Positions 44,428-52,653 of a DNA stretch of 64,000 nucleotides are shown piece after piece. Every line of letters starts with the position of its first letter. Positions within the stretch are counted from its first letter, which is position 1. Source of the stretch: UMGS1663 sp963621995 (GTDB taxonomy: Bacteria > Bacillota > Clostridia > TANB77 > CAG-508); the NCBI GenBank assembly GCA_963621995.1, contig CAVFFZ010000002.1, forward strand, positions 62,001-126,000, given 5' to 3'. The notes below the pieces were generated by a model. It searched no databases and was not told where the DNA came from. It worked only from the letters and a program-made list of their open reading frames with translations. The translations under genes and the position numbers were made by a program.

Positions 44428-45348
44428 ATGATAGAAGAATTTAAATTTAAATCTAGTACAGGAAAAGAACTTTATGCCAAGAAGTGGTATGATGAGAATC
44501 TTAAAAATTATAAAGGTGTCGTTCAATTAGTACATGGAATGGAAGAATTTATAGGCAGATATGATGAATTTGCATTATTTTTAGCGTCAAAAGGTTATAT
44601 GGTAGTTGGACATGATCATATAGGGCATGGAAATAGCGTTAAAGATGATAGTGAACTTGGAAATTTTGGTTGCAAAGACGCATGGTTTAGATTAGCTGAA
44701 GATATCCATATTTTACAAAATGAAATAGCTAAAGAATATCCTAATATTCCATATATAGTAATGGGACATAGTATGGGTTCTTTACTTACTAGAACATATT
44801 TAACAATATATAATGACAATTTATCAGGTGCTATTATAACTGGTACTAGCGGTCAAAAATATGGCTTACATTTAGGAATTTTACTTGCTTCTATTATAAA
44901 GATGTTTAAAGGCGGAGATTACAAGAGCAAACTTTTAGAAAGATTAGTTACAGGGTCTTTTAATAACAATTTTAAACCTACAAGAACTGAAGCAGACTGG
45001 ACTACAAGTGATGAAACTAAAGTAGATGAATATATGAAAGTTGCAAAGCCAAATAGAAAATTTACAGTAGATAGTTATATAGCTTTATTTAAAGGAAGCA
45101 TATACCTAAACAGAAAAGATAAAATTAAAAATACTCCTAATATTCCAATACTAATATTTTCTGGTGATAAAGATCCTGTTGGTGCGAACGGCAAAGGAGT
45201 AAAAAGAGTTTATAATATGCTTAAAGAAGCGGGAGTAGAGAATATTACTTTTAAACTATTTGAAAACGGAAGACATGAAATGCTTAATGAGGTTAATAGA
45301 GAAGAGGTATTTGACTTTGTGCTAAATTGGATAGAAAATATAAAATAA
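44428..45348 (+). CDS. Alpha/beta hydrolase, monoglyceride lipase/lysophospholipase type
   Basis: A 306-residue serine hydrolase of the Hydrolase_4 group. It has GVVQLVHGMEEFIGRY, VGHDHIGHGNS, the nucleophile elbow MGHSMGS (Ser115), FSGDKDPVG with the acid residue near 250, and NGRHEMLNE with the catalytic His. No signal peptide is present, so it acts in the cytoplasm. Probable substrates are monoacylglycerols or lysophospholipids. It is a single gene. Confidence 0.88.
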   Translation: MIEEFKFKSSTGKELYAKKWYDENLKNYKGVVQLVHGMEEFIGRYDEFALFLASKGYMVVGHDHIGHGNSVKDDSELGNFGCKDAWFRLAEDIHILQNEIAKEYPNIPYIVMGHSMGSLLTRTYLTIYNDNLSGAIITGTSGQKYGLHLGILLASIIKMFKGGDYKSKLLERLVTGSFNNNFKPTRTEADWTTSDETKVDEYMKVAKPNRKFTVDSYIALFKGSIYLNRKDKIKNTPNIPILIFSGDKDPVGANGKGVKRVYNMLKEAGVENITFKLFENGRHEMLNEVNREEVFDFVLNWIENIK

Positions 45349-45352
45349 AAAA

Positions 45353-45376
45353 TGTAACCTTTTTTTATAAAACGAC
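45353..45376 (+). promoter_or_regulatory. Motif shared by the two sigma-factor genes, upstream copy
   Basis: TGTAACCTTTTTTTAT (45353-45368) is followed by AAAACGAC. The AACC...CGAC order recalls ECF-type promoters, though the 14-nt spacing between TGTAAC and CGAC is short. The same motif, TGTAATATTTTTTTAT, lies at 47820-47835 before the second ECF sigma gene. Autoregulation is inferred. Confidence 0.4.
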
Positions 45377-45413
45377 AATATTAATATAGATAAAAATAAT
45401 AAGGGGTTATAAG

Positions 45414-47018
45414 ATGAAAAAAGAAAATACCATTAGCGATTATATAATAGGAAATGAATTAAATGTTGAAAAAATTATAAAGGATTATAAGAGATATATT
45501 GAATGCATCATAGAAAATTCACCAAAATTGATACTAAGTTATGAAGATAAAGAAGAAATTATTTCAGATGTTTTTTTAACAATATGGCATAATAAAGAGA
45601 AGATAGATAAAAATAAACCATTAAAAAATTATATAGCTGGTATTACTAAAAATTTATTAAAAAACAAATTGAGAAAAAACAATTATAAGATTAATGAAAC
45701 AGATATCTTAAATAATGATATTATAGATTTAAATACTATTGATATTATATCAGAAGAAGAGCAAATGATAGATGTTATTAAAGAGGAATTAAAGTTATTA
45801 AGCAAAGAGGATTATAACATATTTGTAAAATACTATTTTATGACTAAGAGTATTAAAGAAATTTCAAAAGAATTAAATCTTTCTGTTTCAAATGTTAAAG
45901 TTAGATTACATAGAATAAGAAAAAGGTTAAAATTAACTATGCAAAAAAGAGGTTATATATACAAAATACTATCAATTATATTAGTATTCTGTATGGTAAC
46001 AGGTGTAGTTTTTGCTAAAGATATAGTAAATTTTATAAAATCCATTTTTGTAAATACCTCAGAAGGTGTAGAAAGAGCTGTTCAAAATGGGTATATAGAT
46101 AATATAGAGATGGATTATTCAGAATCTAATGAAGCAGAAGTAAAAATAGATTCAATTTTAATGGATGACTACAATTTGGACATAATTTTTAACATAAGAA
46201 TAAAGGAAGTATTAGGAAATATAAAAATAACTAGATTTGATATCCCTAATTTAGTAATAACTGACGAAGAGAACAATATAATTGTAGCAAAATTTGAAAA
46301 TAAAGAAACATATGAGCAATTTTGTAAAGAAAGAAATATTAAAATAGAGTATAAAAATATTGCATATAGTGATGGAAGTGAGAGTAGCTCTATTATTGAA
46401 GAAAATGACAATACATATAAATATTCATATATAACACATTCTACTGAATTTCCTAAATCTAAGCAATTAATAATAAAATTTGATAAAATTTTGGTAGGAA
46501 ATAATCAAAGCACTATAAAGAAAATAAACGGAAAATGGAATATTATTATAGATTTGCCAGAAGAATTTTACAATAGAAAAACAGAAATATACAATATGAA
46601 AGAATGTAATATTGAAGATTTAATACTAACTAACGCAAAAGTATCTAAAACAAATACAAAAATAGCATTAAAAACTAGATGGGGAGAACCAGTTAATGTT
46701 TATAATGAAAATGATGATGAAACAACAAAGCAAAATAAACTAATGGCTTATTATGATAATTTTTTACAGAATATAGCTCCAATAATTTATGACGAATACA
46801 TAGAAAATAGCAAAGGCCAAAAGTTCTATCCAGCAAGAAGCAGTGATGGCGATGGAAGAATTAGTAAAAGATTAGATGGAATTCTTATTTATGAGCAAAC
46901 ATTTAACTTAACCTCATTTGATTTAACAGATGAACTAACTCTTGTGTTGCATACAGATGGTGAATTATTAAAAAGATTAGGAAAAGAAAAAATAATTTTA
47001 AAATTAGTAAGAAAATAA
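45414..47018 (+). CDS. ECF sigma factor fused to a membrane-anchored DUF4179 domain
   Basis: A 534-residue fusion. Residues about 15-90 are a sigma-2 region (EEIISDVFLTIWHNKEKI; KNYIAGITKNLLKNKLRK), and 120-175 a sigma-4 helix-turn-helix (IKEISKELNLSVSNVKVRLH). A membrane helix spans about 182-200, and the remaining 330 residues are extracytoplasmic and start like DUF4179 proteins (FAKDIVNFIKSIF; NTSEGVERAVQNGYI). In most systems the DUF4179 protein is a separate anti-sigma factor, so sensor and sigma are joined here. How the sigma part is released is not visible. The DUF4362 gene follows after 16 nt. Confidence 0.8.
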   Translation: MKKENTISDYIIGNELNVEKIIKDYKRYIECIIENSPKLILSYEDKEEIISDVFLTIWHNKEKIDKNKPLKNYIAGITKNLLKNKLRKNNYKINETDILNNDIIDLNTIDIISEEEQMIDVIKEELKLLSKEDYNIFVKYYFMTKSIKEISKELNLSVSNVKVRLHRIRKRLKLTMQKRGYIYKILSIILVFCMVTGVVFAKDIVNFIKSIFVNTSEGVERAVQNGYIDNIEMDYSESNEAEVKIDSILMDDYNLDIIFNIRIKEVLGNIKITRFDIPNLVITDEENNIIVAKFENKETYEQFCKERNIKIEYKNIAYSDGSESSSIIEENDNTYKYSYITHSTEFPKSKQLIIKFDKILVGNNQSTIKKINGKWNIIIDLPEEFYNRKTEIYNMKECNIEDLILTNAKVSKTNTKIALKTRWGEPVNVYNENDDETTKQNKLMAYYDNFLQNIAPIIYDEYIENSKGQKFYPARSSDGDGRISKRLDGILIYEQTFNLTSFDLTDELTLVLHTDGELLKRLGKEKIILKLVRK

Positions 47019-47034
47019 GGGGAGAACAATATAT

Positions 47035-47715
47035 ATGAAAAATTTAACTAATAAACAAAAAATAATAGCAATTACTATACTTGTAGTACTATTTTGCATA
47101 GGATTTTTATTATGGATATTTAAAAGAATAGAAACAAAAAATAAAGAAATTAATTTAAATAATGAGATTGAAGATAATGCAGAATTTCCAGATACAATAG
47201 AAATAAAAGATGCTATAAATAATGGATGGTTTGTAATTGATACCAAAAATACGAAGATATATAATAAAGATATTTTAGATAGATTTATAGAAAATACAAA
47301 TATGAATGCGAAGAATAGAGTGGCTGATAAAATAACAATAGTTGTATATAGTATGAGTGACGAGCCTAAAATATATGATTTAGAGTATAAAATTTTTGAG
47401 GAAACTTATACAAATGAAAAACAAGAAAAAGTAAATAAAACAGGTTATGTTTTAAAAATAGACCCTTCAAGAATTCTTTCTTATGAAACTGCAATGACTT
47501 ATCAAGAACAGATAGAAGCTCATAAAATAAAAATAATTGATGATATTCCAGGAATGTTTTATGGAATTACATTAAGAGATGAACCAGAATTTAATGTTTC
47601 AGTTTTATCATTATCGCTATATGCTGAAATAAATTATACTTCAAACACAAAACCATATGAAGAAATCGAAATTGCAAGATTTGCAATGGATTCAGAAGTA
47701 ATAAATAATACTTAA
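47035..47715 (+). CDS. DUF4362-like membrane-anchored protein
   Basis: A 226-residue protein with one N-terminal membrane helix (about 9-26). Residues about 57-110 match DUF4362: IKDAINNGWFVIDTKNTKIY, NKDILDRFIENT and ADKITIVVYSMSDEPKIYDL, the pattern of an extracellular lipoprotein family of Bacillota. It lacks a lipobox Cys. It is co-transcribed with the sigma-DUF4179 fusion and ends at a terminator, so it may be part of the same envelope response. Confidence 0.65.
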   Translation: MKNLTNKQKIIAITILVVLFCIGFLLWIFKRIETKNKEINLNNEIEDNAEFPDTIEIKDAINNGWFVIDTKNTKIYNKDILDRFIENTNMNAKNRVADKITIVVYSMSDEPKIYDLEYKIFEETYTNEKQEKVNKTGYVLKIDPSRILSYETAMTYQEQIEAHKIKIIDDIPGMFYGITLRDEPEFNVSVLSLSLYAEINYTSNTKPYEEIEIARFAMDSEVINNT

Positions 47716-47770
47716 GAATTTTAAATTTTTAATAAGACAAAAGTTTCAATATTAGAAAAGTAAAGACCGA

Positions 47771-47810
47771 AAAAACTTATAGTTTCAAAGAAAAACTAAA
47801 AGTTTTTTTT
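47771..47810 (+). terminator. Terminator after the DUF4362 gene
   Basis: AAAAACTTATAGTTT pairs with AAACTAAAAGTTTTT (one mismatch in 15) and runs into eight T residues. Confidence 0.85.
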
Positions 47811-47819
47811 GTAGAAAAT

Positions 47820-47835
47820 TGTAATATTTTTTTAT
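47820..47835 (+). promoter_or_regulatory. Motif shared by the two sigma-factor genes, downstream copy
   Basis: TGTAATATTTTTTTAT is identical at 14 of 16 positions to the motif at 45353-45368 and lies 52 nt before the start of the ECF sigma gene (61 nt in the other case). No good sigma-A promoter is seen here. Confidence 0.4.
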
Positions 47836-47871
47836 TTTTATACACTAATAAAGTGAAAGGAGGAGAAAGTT

Positions 47872-48366
47872 ATGCAGAATATAGAAGAAGTATATGTTAA
47901 ATATTCAAAAAGTGTATATAAATACATATTCTGTTTAACAGGAGATAAAGAAATAGCAGAAGATATTGTGCAAGAAACTTTTTTAGTGGCAGTAAAAAAT
48001 ATAAACAAATTTGAAGGTAAATGCAAAATCACTACATGGTTATGTCAAATTGCAAAAAATATTTGGTATAGTAGATTAAAAAAAGATAATAAAGAAATTT
48101 CACTGGAAGATATAAAGGATTCGCTATTTATAAATGAAACAATTGAAGATGCAATATGTAAAAAAGAAGAAAAAATTGAATTATTAAAAAGAATTCAAAA
48201 ATTAGATGAAGAGACCAAAAATGTAATGTATTTAAGATTATTTGGAAATTTAGATTACAATGAAATATCTGAAGTTATGAACAAAACACCAAATTGGGCG
48301 AGAGTAGTATTCTTTAGAGGAAAGCAAAAAATAAAGGAGGAAAGTAAAAATGAAAAACGAATGTGA
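47872..48366 (+). CDS. ECF RNA polymerase sigma factor
   Basis: A 164-residue sigma-70 family factor. The sigma-2 part has YKYIFCLTGDKEIAEDIVQE, TFLVAVKNINKFEG and ITTWLCQIAKNIWYSRLKK; the sigma-4 part has YLRLFGNLDYNEISEVMNK and WARVVFFRGKQKI. It directs RNA polymerase to an envelope-stress type regulon. Its gene overlaps the anti-sigma gene by 17 nt, the usual sign of a co-translated pair. Start ATG 47872 follows AAAGGAGGAG. Confidence 0.9.
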   Translation: MQNIEEVYVKYSKSVYKYIFCLTGDKEIAEDIVQETFLVAVKNINKFEGKCKITTWLCQIAKNIWYSRLKKDNKEISLEDIKDSLFINETIEDAICKKEEKIELLKRIQKLDEETKNVMYLRLFGNLDYNEISEVMNKTPNWARVVFFRGKQKIKEESKNEKRM

Positions 48367-48982
48367 TATAGTTCAAGATTTATTATTTGGTTATAATGAT
48401 AAGACTTTACAAAATACATCTAAAGAATTTGTAGAAAATCATCTAAAAGAATGTAATGAGTGTAAAGAAATATTGAAACAAATTCAAAATGATACTGAAA
48501 CAGAAGAGGAAATAGAGAAAATAAATTATTTTAAAAAAGTGAGAAGTAAAATAAATAGAAAAAATATTTTTTTAATAATTGCTTTAGTATTATTAGCATT
48601 TGTTATTTTATTTAATATACTTGTATTTGTAAATTATAACAACAAAGCGAGTGAAATGAAAATAGTATTAAAAGATAATGTTACTCAAGAACAATTAAAT
48701 GATATTGACCAAATAATAAAATCAAATTTTAAAGATGTAGAAATAAAATATTCTTCAAAAGAAGATGAATTGCAAAAATATAAAGAAAAATTTAAGAACT
48801 TCGTAGCAGGGTATGATGAAAATAATAATCCATTTAGTGATATGTATTATATAAAAGCAAACATTAATGATATAGAAAAGATAGATAAATTGTTACAAAA
48901 TGTAGATTATATAAAAAAAGTAGGCACTTATACTACTGCTAACCCATATTTATTATTTATAGACAAATTTGTTAATAAATAA
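48350..48982 (+). CDS. zf-HC2 anti-sigma factor with an FtsX-ECD-like outer domain
   Basis: A 210-residue membrane protein. The cytoplasmic N-terminus has the zinc anti-sigma motif with His31, Cys35 and Cys38 (VENHLKECNECKE), plus Cys5. A membrane helix lies at about 72-94. The outer part (about 103-192) reads like the FtsX extracellular domain: MKIVLKDNVTQEQLNDID, VEIKYSSKEDELQKYKEKF, NNPFSDMYYIKANI and LLQNVDYIKKV follow its strand-helix order. It should hold the sigma factor at 47872 until a signal arrives. The zf-HC2 call is firm; the FtsX likeness is by pattern only. Confidence 0.82.
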   Translation: MKNECDIVQDLLFGYNDKTLQNTSKEFVENHLKECNECKEILKQIQNDTETEEEIEKINYFKKVRSKINRKNIFLIIALVLLAFVILFNILVFVNYNNKASEMKIVLKDNVTQEQLNDIDQIIKSNFKDVEIKYSSKEDELQKYKEKFKNFVAGYDENNNPFSDMYYIKANINDIEKIDKLLQNVDYIKKVGTYTTANPYLLFIDKFVNK

Positions 48983-49012
48983 TTTCAAAGAGATAAACTA
49001 AAAGTTTTCTGG

Positions 49013-49044
49013 CAGGTAATTAGCAATGCTAATTACCTGTTTTT
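49013..49044 (+). terminator. Terminator after the anti-sigma gene
   Basis: CAGGTAATTAGC pairs perfectly with GCTAATTACCTG across a 3-nt loop and is followed by TTTTT. Confidence 0.92.
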
Positions 49045-49130
49045 ACTACATAAAGCAATGCAAGTTCAATAATAGTCAAAATTTCTATCTTTTTTATAAA
49101 AAACAATTATCGAAAAACAATAAAAAAATA

Positions 49131-49159
49131 TTGACAAACAAAAATATATAATATATACT
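49131..49159 (+). promoter_or_regulatory. Sigma-A promoter for the DUF2975-XRE pair
   Basis: TTGACA (49131-49136), 17 nt, TATACT (49154-49159). Just upstream, CTTTTTTATAAAA at 49089-49101 resembles the motif before the sigma genes, without its TGTAA part. Confidence 0.75.
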
Positions 49160-49186
49160 TATGCAAAATAAAGGAGGAATTTAATA

Positions 49187-49702
49187 ATGAAAATTTTGGG
49201 AGAAAAAAGTTTATCATCAAAGGTTATAGTAGGACTTAACATACTTTTTACTGCAATAAGTATTATTGATATAGTAGTATTAAGCATAATAATAAAAATA
49301 GTAACTCATATTACTATTGGAGAAGATATACAAAACAATATATCTGATTTAGTATTCTTTATTATGATTATAAGTACAGGAATAATAGCATTATTTATTA
49401 TCTATCAATTTATTAAAATTTTTAAGAACTTAAAAAAAGATATATTATTCTGCGAAGATAATGTAAAAAGTTTAAATATAGTTAGTTGTAGTTGCTTTGT
49501 AATAAGTGCTTTATATTTAGTTATAACAATATTTATATTTTCAATAATGAAAAATTTAACAGGAGAATTTATACACTATATATTCTCTATTTCAATAATG
49601 TTAATGGTTATATTTGCTGTTTCTGGAGTAGGAATAAAAATACTTAACGAAATATATAAAAAAGCTATTGAATATAAAGAAGAAAATGATTTTACAATAT
49701 AG
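49187..49702 (+). CDS. DUF2975 membrane protein
   Basis: A 171-residue protein with four membrane helices (about 15-38, 52-75, 98-120, 130-152). The loop KNLKKDILFCEDNVKSLNIV matches the DUF2975 pattern in which a short polar loop follows the second helix. DUF2975 genes are typically followed by a small XRE regulator, as here (start 17 nt downstream). The function is unknown; a transport or sensing role with the regulator is inferred. Confidence 0.75.
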   Translation: MKILGEKSLSSKVIVGLNILFTAISIIDIVVLSIIIKIVTHITIGEDIQNNISDLVFFIMIISTGIIALFIIYQFIKIFKNLKKDILFCEDNVKSLNIVSCSCFVISALYLVITIFIFSIMKNLTGEFIHYIFSISIMLMVIFAVSGVGIKILNEIYKKAIEYKEENDFTI

Positions 49703-49718
49703 ATGGGAGGAAGAAAAA

Positions 49719-49922
49719 ATGCCAATTATTGTTAATGTAGATGTAATGTTAGCAAAAAGAAAAATGACATCTGGTGAACTTGCTGAAAAAGTTGGAATAA
49801 CTCCTGCGAATCTTTCAATATTAAAAACAAATAAAGCAAAAGCAATAAGGTTTTCAACGTTAGAAAAGATTTGTGAAGTCTTAGATTGTAAGCCAGGAGA
49901 TATATTAGATTATAAAAAATAA
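49719..49922 (+). CDS. YozG-like XRE family transcriptional regulator
   Basis: A 67-residue single helix-turn-helix protein: VNVDVMLAKRKMTSGELAEK, VGITPANLSILKTNKAKA and FSTLEKICEVLDCKPGDIL are the five helices of the Cro/XRE fold. Its size and partner match YozG. The frame is open 17 codons upstream, overlapping the DUF2975 gene, but GGGAGG at 49705-49710 fixes ATG 49719. It probably represses its own operon. Confidence 0.88.
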   Translation: MPIIVNVDVMLAKRKMTSGELAEKVGITPANLSILKTNKAKAIRFSTLEKICEVLDCKPGDILDYKK

Positions 49923-49937
49923 AGGAGAAATATTAAT

Positions 49938-51920
49938 ATGGAGATTTTAGGAAGTATTATATTATCAATAGTTCAATCAATTTTATTTTATGGTAAAGAA
50001 ATAGGCATTTCAATGTTACTATTTGAAATAATATGTAATGGGATTATATATTACATACTTAACAAGAAAAATAAAATACAAAATAAGAATGGAATATTAC
50101 TTATGATACCAATAGTTTTATTAAGTAGTACATATTTCATTTTTGCAAATACTACGTTTTATATTGCAAATATTTTTGTGATTTTAGTAACTAATTTAAT
50201 TATGTATGTAATTTTAACAAATGAGAAAGATTATTTGAAAAATTACTTATATAAAACTTTTGAATTAGCAACGAATACAATTAAAGAATATAAAGAAGGA
50301 ATCAAACTTACTAAGAGAACATCAAGAAAAATAATAACAAAAAATGAAAATATAAATAAAGAAAATTTAAAAAGAGTAGCAATATCATTACTAATAGTAT
50401 TTGTTGTTGTAGGAATTGTTTTGATTTTATTATCATCAGCAGATATGATTTTTGCAAATTTATTTTCTGGCATAGGGAATTTATTTAAAGATATAAATAT
50501 TGGAACTACATTTAATATTATATTAAGAATAGCAATTATAATTATTATATATTTATTGTTTCTAAGTTTATTTTTAAGTATTCAAAAGAAAAATAAAAAA
50601 GAAGAAAGAAAAATAAAGGAAAGTAGTGGAAAATATAATTTTACAATAAAGTTACTTTTAATAGTATTAAATATAGTGTACTTGGTATTTTGCTTTATTC
50701 AACTACAATCTTTGTTCGCAAAAATAAATATAAGTAATTCATTTGATTATGCAACTTATGCAAGAACAGGATTCTTTCAACTTATGTTTGTCTCATTTAT
50801 AAACTTTGGACTTATATTAATATCTAATAGATATTATAAAAAAGAAGAAAAGATAATACGAATATTAAACTTGTTACTTGTATTGTTTACTATTATAATA
50901 GCAGTATCAGCAATATATAGAATGTATATGTATGAAACAGAATTTGGATTAACATATTTAAGGACTTTTGTTTATATAGCATTAATTACAGAAATAATTG
51001 CATTGGTTCCAATAATAGCATATATATTTAATAAAAAAATTGATTTTATAAAATGGTGTTTAATAGTAGGAATTTCTATTTATTGTATAGCTAATTATAT
51101 AAATATAGAAAAGGTTATTGTAAGTAAAAATATTAGTAGAAATAATATACGTCCAATAGATTACAAATATATATCTAATATTGTTAGTGAAGATAGCTAC
51201 GAAATTTTAGAAGAGAGGTTAAGAAAAGAAGAAATAACTGGAGAAGAAAAAGTAGACATTTTAAATATTTTATTAAATATAGCAAGTAATACTAAAGACT
51301 TAAGCTGGCAAGAATTTAATATTTCAAAATATAAATTGCAAAAAAGAAAAATTAATATACAAGAATTAAATAAAGAAATAGAAAAACAAAAAGAAAAAAA
51401 TAAAACTATATTAAATAGTAATAAGTATAATATTTTATATAAAAAAGAAATAAATAAAAATACTATTATTAGAGTGAAAAATTTAGGAGAAATACTAGAA
51501 CAAAGGTCAGTAATAGATATAGAAAAATCAACAGATGGAGGAAAAACATATACAGGTCAAACAGAAGGTGGCATTACAATACATAATGGAGCAGAATTTA
51601 CGTTTATAGATGAAAATATTGGATTTATTAATGATCCAGGACTTGCAGGAACAGACGGAGAAAATAAAGGATTTTTAGTTACTACTGATGGAGGCAAAAC
51701 ATTTAATGATGCTAATATTATTCATCCAGATAATATAGAAGAAAAAAATCTACTTGTAAAAGGAGTACCATATATTGAGGATGGAAAGTTAAAATTAGTA
51801 ATATATACTTTAAATCATAGCAAAAATCCTGAAAGAACATATTATGAATTTATTTCAAATGATAATGGGATTACTTGGGAGTTTTATAAAAAGAAAGAAA
51901 ATATAGAAAGAAAACTTTAG
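49938..51920 (+). CDS. DUF4173-like membrane protein with C-terminal BNR-like repeats
   Basis: A 660-residue protein. The first 390 residues hold about ten membrane spans and match DUF4153/DUF4173, including YATYARTGFFQLMFVSFINF. Residues about 400-490 are helical and polar. From about 490 the chain looks like a piece of a beta-propeller: STDGGKTYTGQ, FTFIDENIGFIND, TTDGGKTFND and SNDNGITWEF are three Asp-box (BNR) motifs of sialidase-like proteins. The gene begins 15 nt after the XRE gene, so it belongs to that operon. The fusion is unusual and the role unknown. Confidence 0.7.
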   Translation: MEILGSIILSIVQSILFYGKEIGISMLLFEIICNGIIYYILNKKNKIQNKNGILLMIPIVLLSSTYFIFANTTFYIANIFVILVTNLIMYVILTNEKDYLKNYLYKTFELATNTIKEYKEGIKLTKRTSRKIITKNENINKENLKRVAISLLIVFVVVGIVLILLSSADMIFANLFSGIGNLFKDINIGTTFNIILRIAIIIIIYLLFLSLFLSIQKKNKKEERKIKESSGKYNFTIKLLLIVLNIVYLVFCFIQLQSLFAKINISNSFDYATYARTGFFQLMFVSFINFGLILISNRYYKKEEKIIRILNLLLVLFTIIIAVSAIYRMYMYETEFGLTYLRTFVYIALITEIIALVPIIAYIFNKKIDFIKWCLIVGISIYCIANYINIEKVIVSKNISRNNIRPIDYKYISNIVSEDSYEILEERLRKEEITGEEKVDILNILLNIASNTKDLSWQEFNISKYKLQKRKINIQELNKEIEKQKEKNKTILNSNKYNILYKKEINKNTIIRVKNLGEILEQRSVIDIEKSTDGGKTYTGQTEGGITIHNGAEFTFIDENIGFINDPGLAGTDGENKGFLVTTDGGKTFNDANIIHPDNIEEKNLLVKGVPYIEDGKLKLVIYTLNHSKNPERTYYEFISNDNGITWEFYKKKENIERKL

Positions 51921-52002
51921 GAATATCCTTGATTTTGTAATAATTTTCGTGTATAATAAATATACTATAAGTGATAATTAATTATCATTTAATAAAAAGT
52001 CA

Positions 52003-52074
52003 GAATACCCTTGCTAAAGTAGGGACTTAAAAAAGTAGGAATATCCTTGCCAAAGTAGGAACTTAAAAAAGAAA
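52003..52074 (+). repeat. Two tandem 36-bp units upstream of cwlJ
   Basis: GAATACCCTTGCTAAAGTAG, continued by GGACTTAAAAAAGTAG, is followed at once by a second unit with four or five changes (GAATATCCTTGCCAAAGTAG, GAACTTAAAAAAG). A shorter related piece, GAATATCCTTG, occurs at 51921. They lie between the DUF4173 gene and a hairpin. Confidence 0.75.
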
Positions 52075-52077
52075 TGT

Positions 52078-52110
52078 ATGGTAATCTTTAAGGTTACCAT
52101 ATTTTTTTCT
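52078..52110 (+). terminator. Terminator upstream of cwlJ
   Basis: ATGGTAATC pairs with GGTTACCAT and is followed by ATTTTTTTC. It separates the DUF4173 operon from cwlJ. Confidence 0.8.
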
Positions 52111-52187
52111 ATTTAATTAGTGCAATCGCAATAAATCACATTTTCTAGAACAAATCATATTATAATACGAGGGGGGAGTGAAGAAAA

Positions 52188-52634
52188 GTGGCGTATTCAG
52201 ATAGAGAGTTGTTAGCAAGAATAGTGCAGTGCGAAGCGGGAGGAGAAGGAGACAATGGAATGAGAGCAGTTGCATCTGTTGTAATGAATAGAGTAAATGT
52301 ACCATATGGCGAATATGCGAGAATATCACAAGGTGGAAGTATTAGAAATATAATCTTTCAACAAGGTCAGTTTGATTGCGTAAGAGAACAATTATATAAC
52401 ATGTACAATCCTCAAAATATATATAATATGAATCCAACAGATATACACTATAACATTGCAGATTGGGCAATTGCCGGAAATAGACTAAATGATATAGGAG
52501 AATGTTTGTGGTACTTAAACCCATTTAAGCCAAATTGCGATTCTACATTTCCTCGTAATGGTTCAGGCACATTTCATACAAGGCTTGGTGACCACTGCTT
52601 TTATAGACCAACATCTAGTTACGCAAATACTTAA
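52188..52634 (+). CDS. cwlJ: Spore cortex hydrolase CwlJ-like (Hydrolase_2/SleB family)
   Basis: A 148-residue protein without signal peptide or peptidoglycan-binding domain, as in CwlJ rather than SleB. It has LLARIVQCEAGGEGDNGMRA with the catalytic Glu, VVMNRVN, IIFQQGQFDCV, and the C-terminal HCFYRPTSSYANT, close to the end of Bacillus CwlJ. Such enzymes degrade the cortex during germination. The gene starts with GTG 52188 after GGGGGGAG, and a GerQ-like gene follows after 19 nt. A generic cell-wall hydrolase is the alternative. Confidence 0.82.
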   Translation: MAYSDRELLARIVQCEAGGEGDNGMRAVASVVMNRVNVPYGEYARISQGGSIRNIIFQQGQFDCVREQLYNMYNPQNIYNMNPTDIHYNIADWAIAGNRLNDIGECLWYLNPFKPNCDSTFPRNGSGTFHTRLGDHCFYRPTSSYANT

Positions 52635-52653
52635 ATGAAAGGAATGAAATTTT

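Noticed and set aside
52003..52074. CRISPR array
   Set aside because: Only two adjacent units without spacers, and no cas gene in the window.
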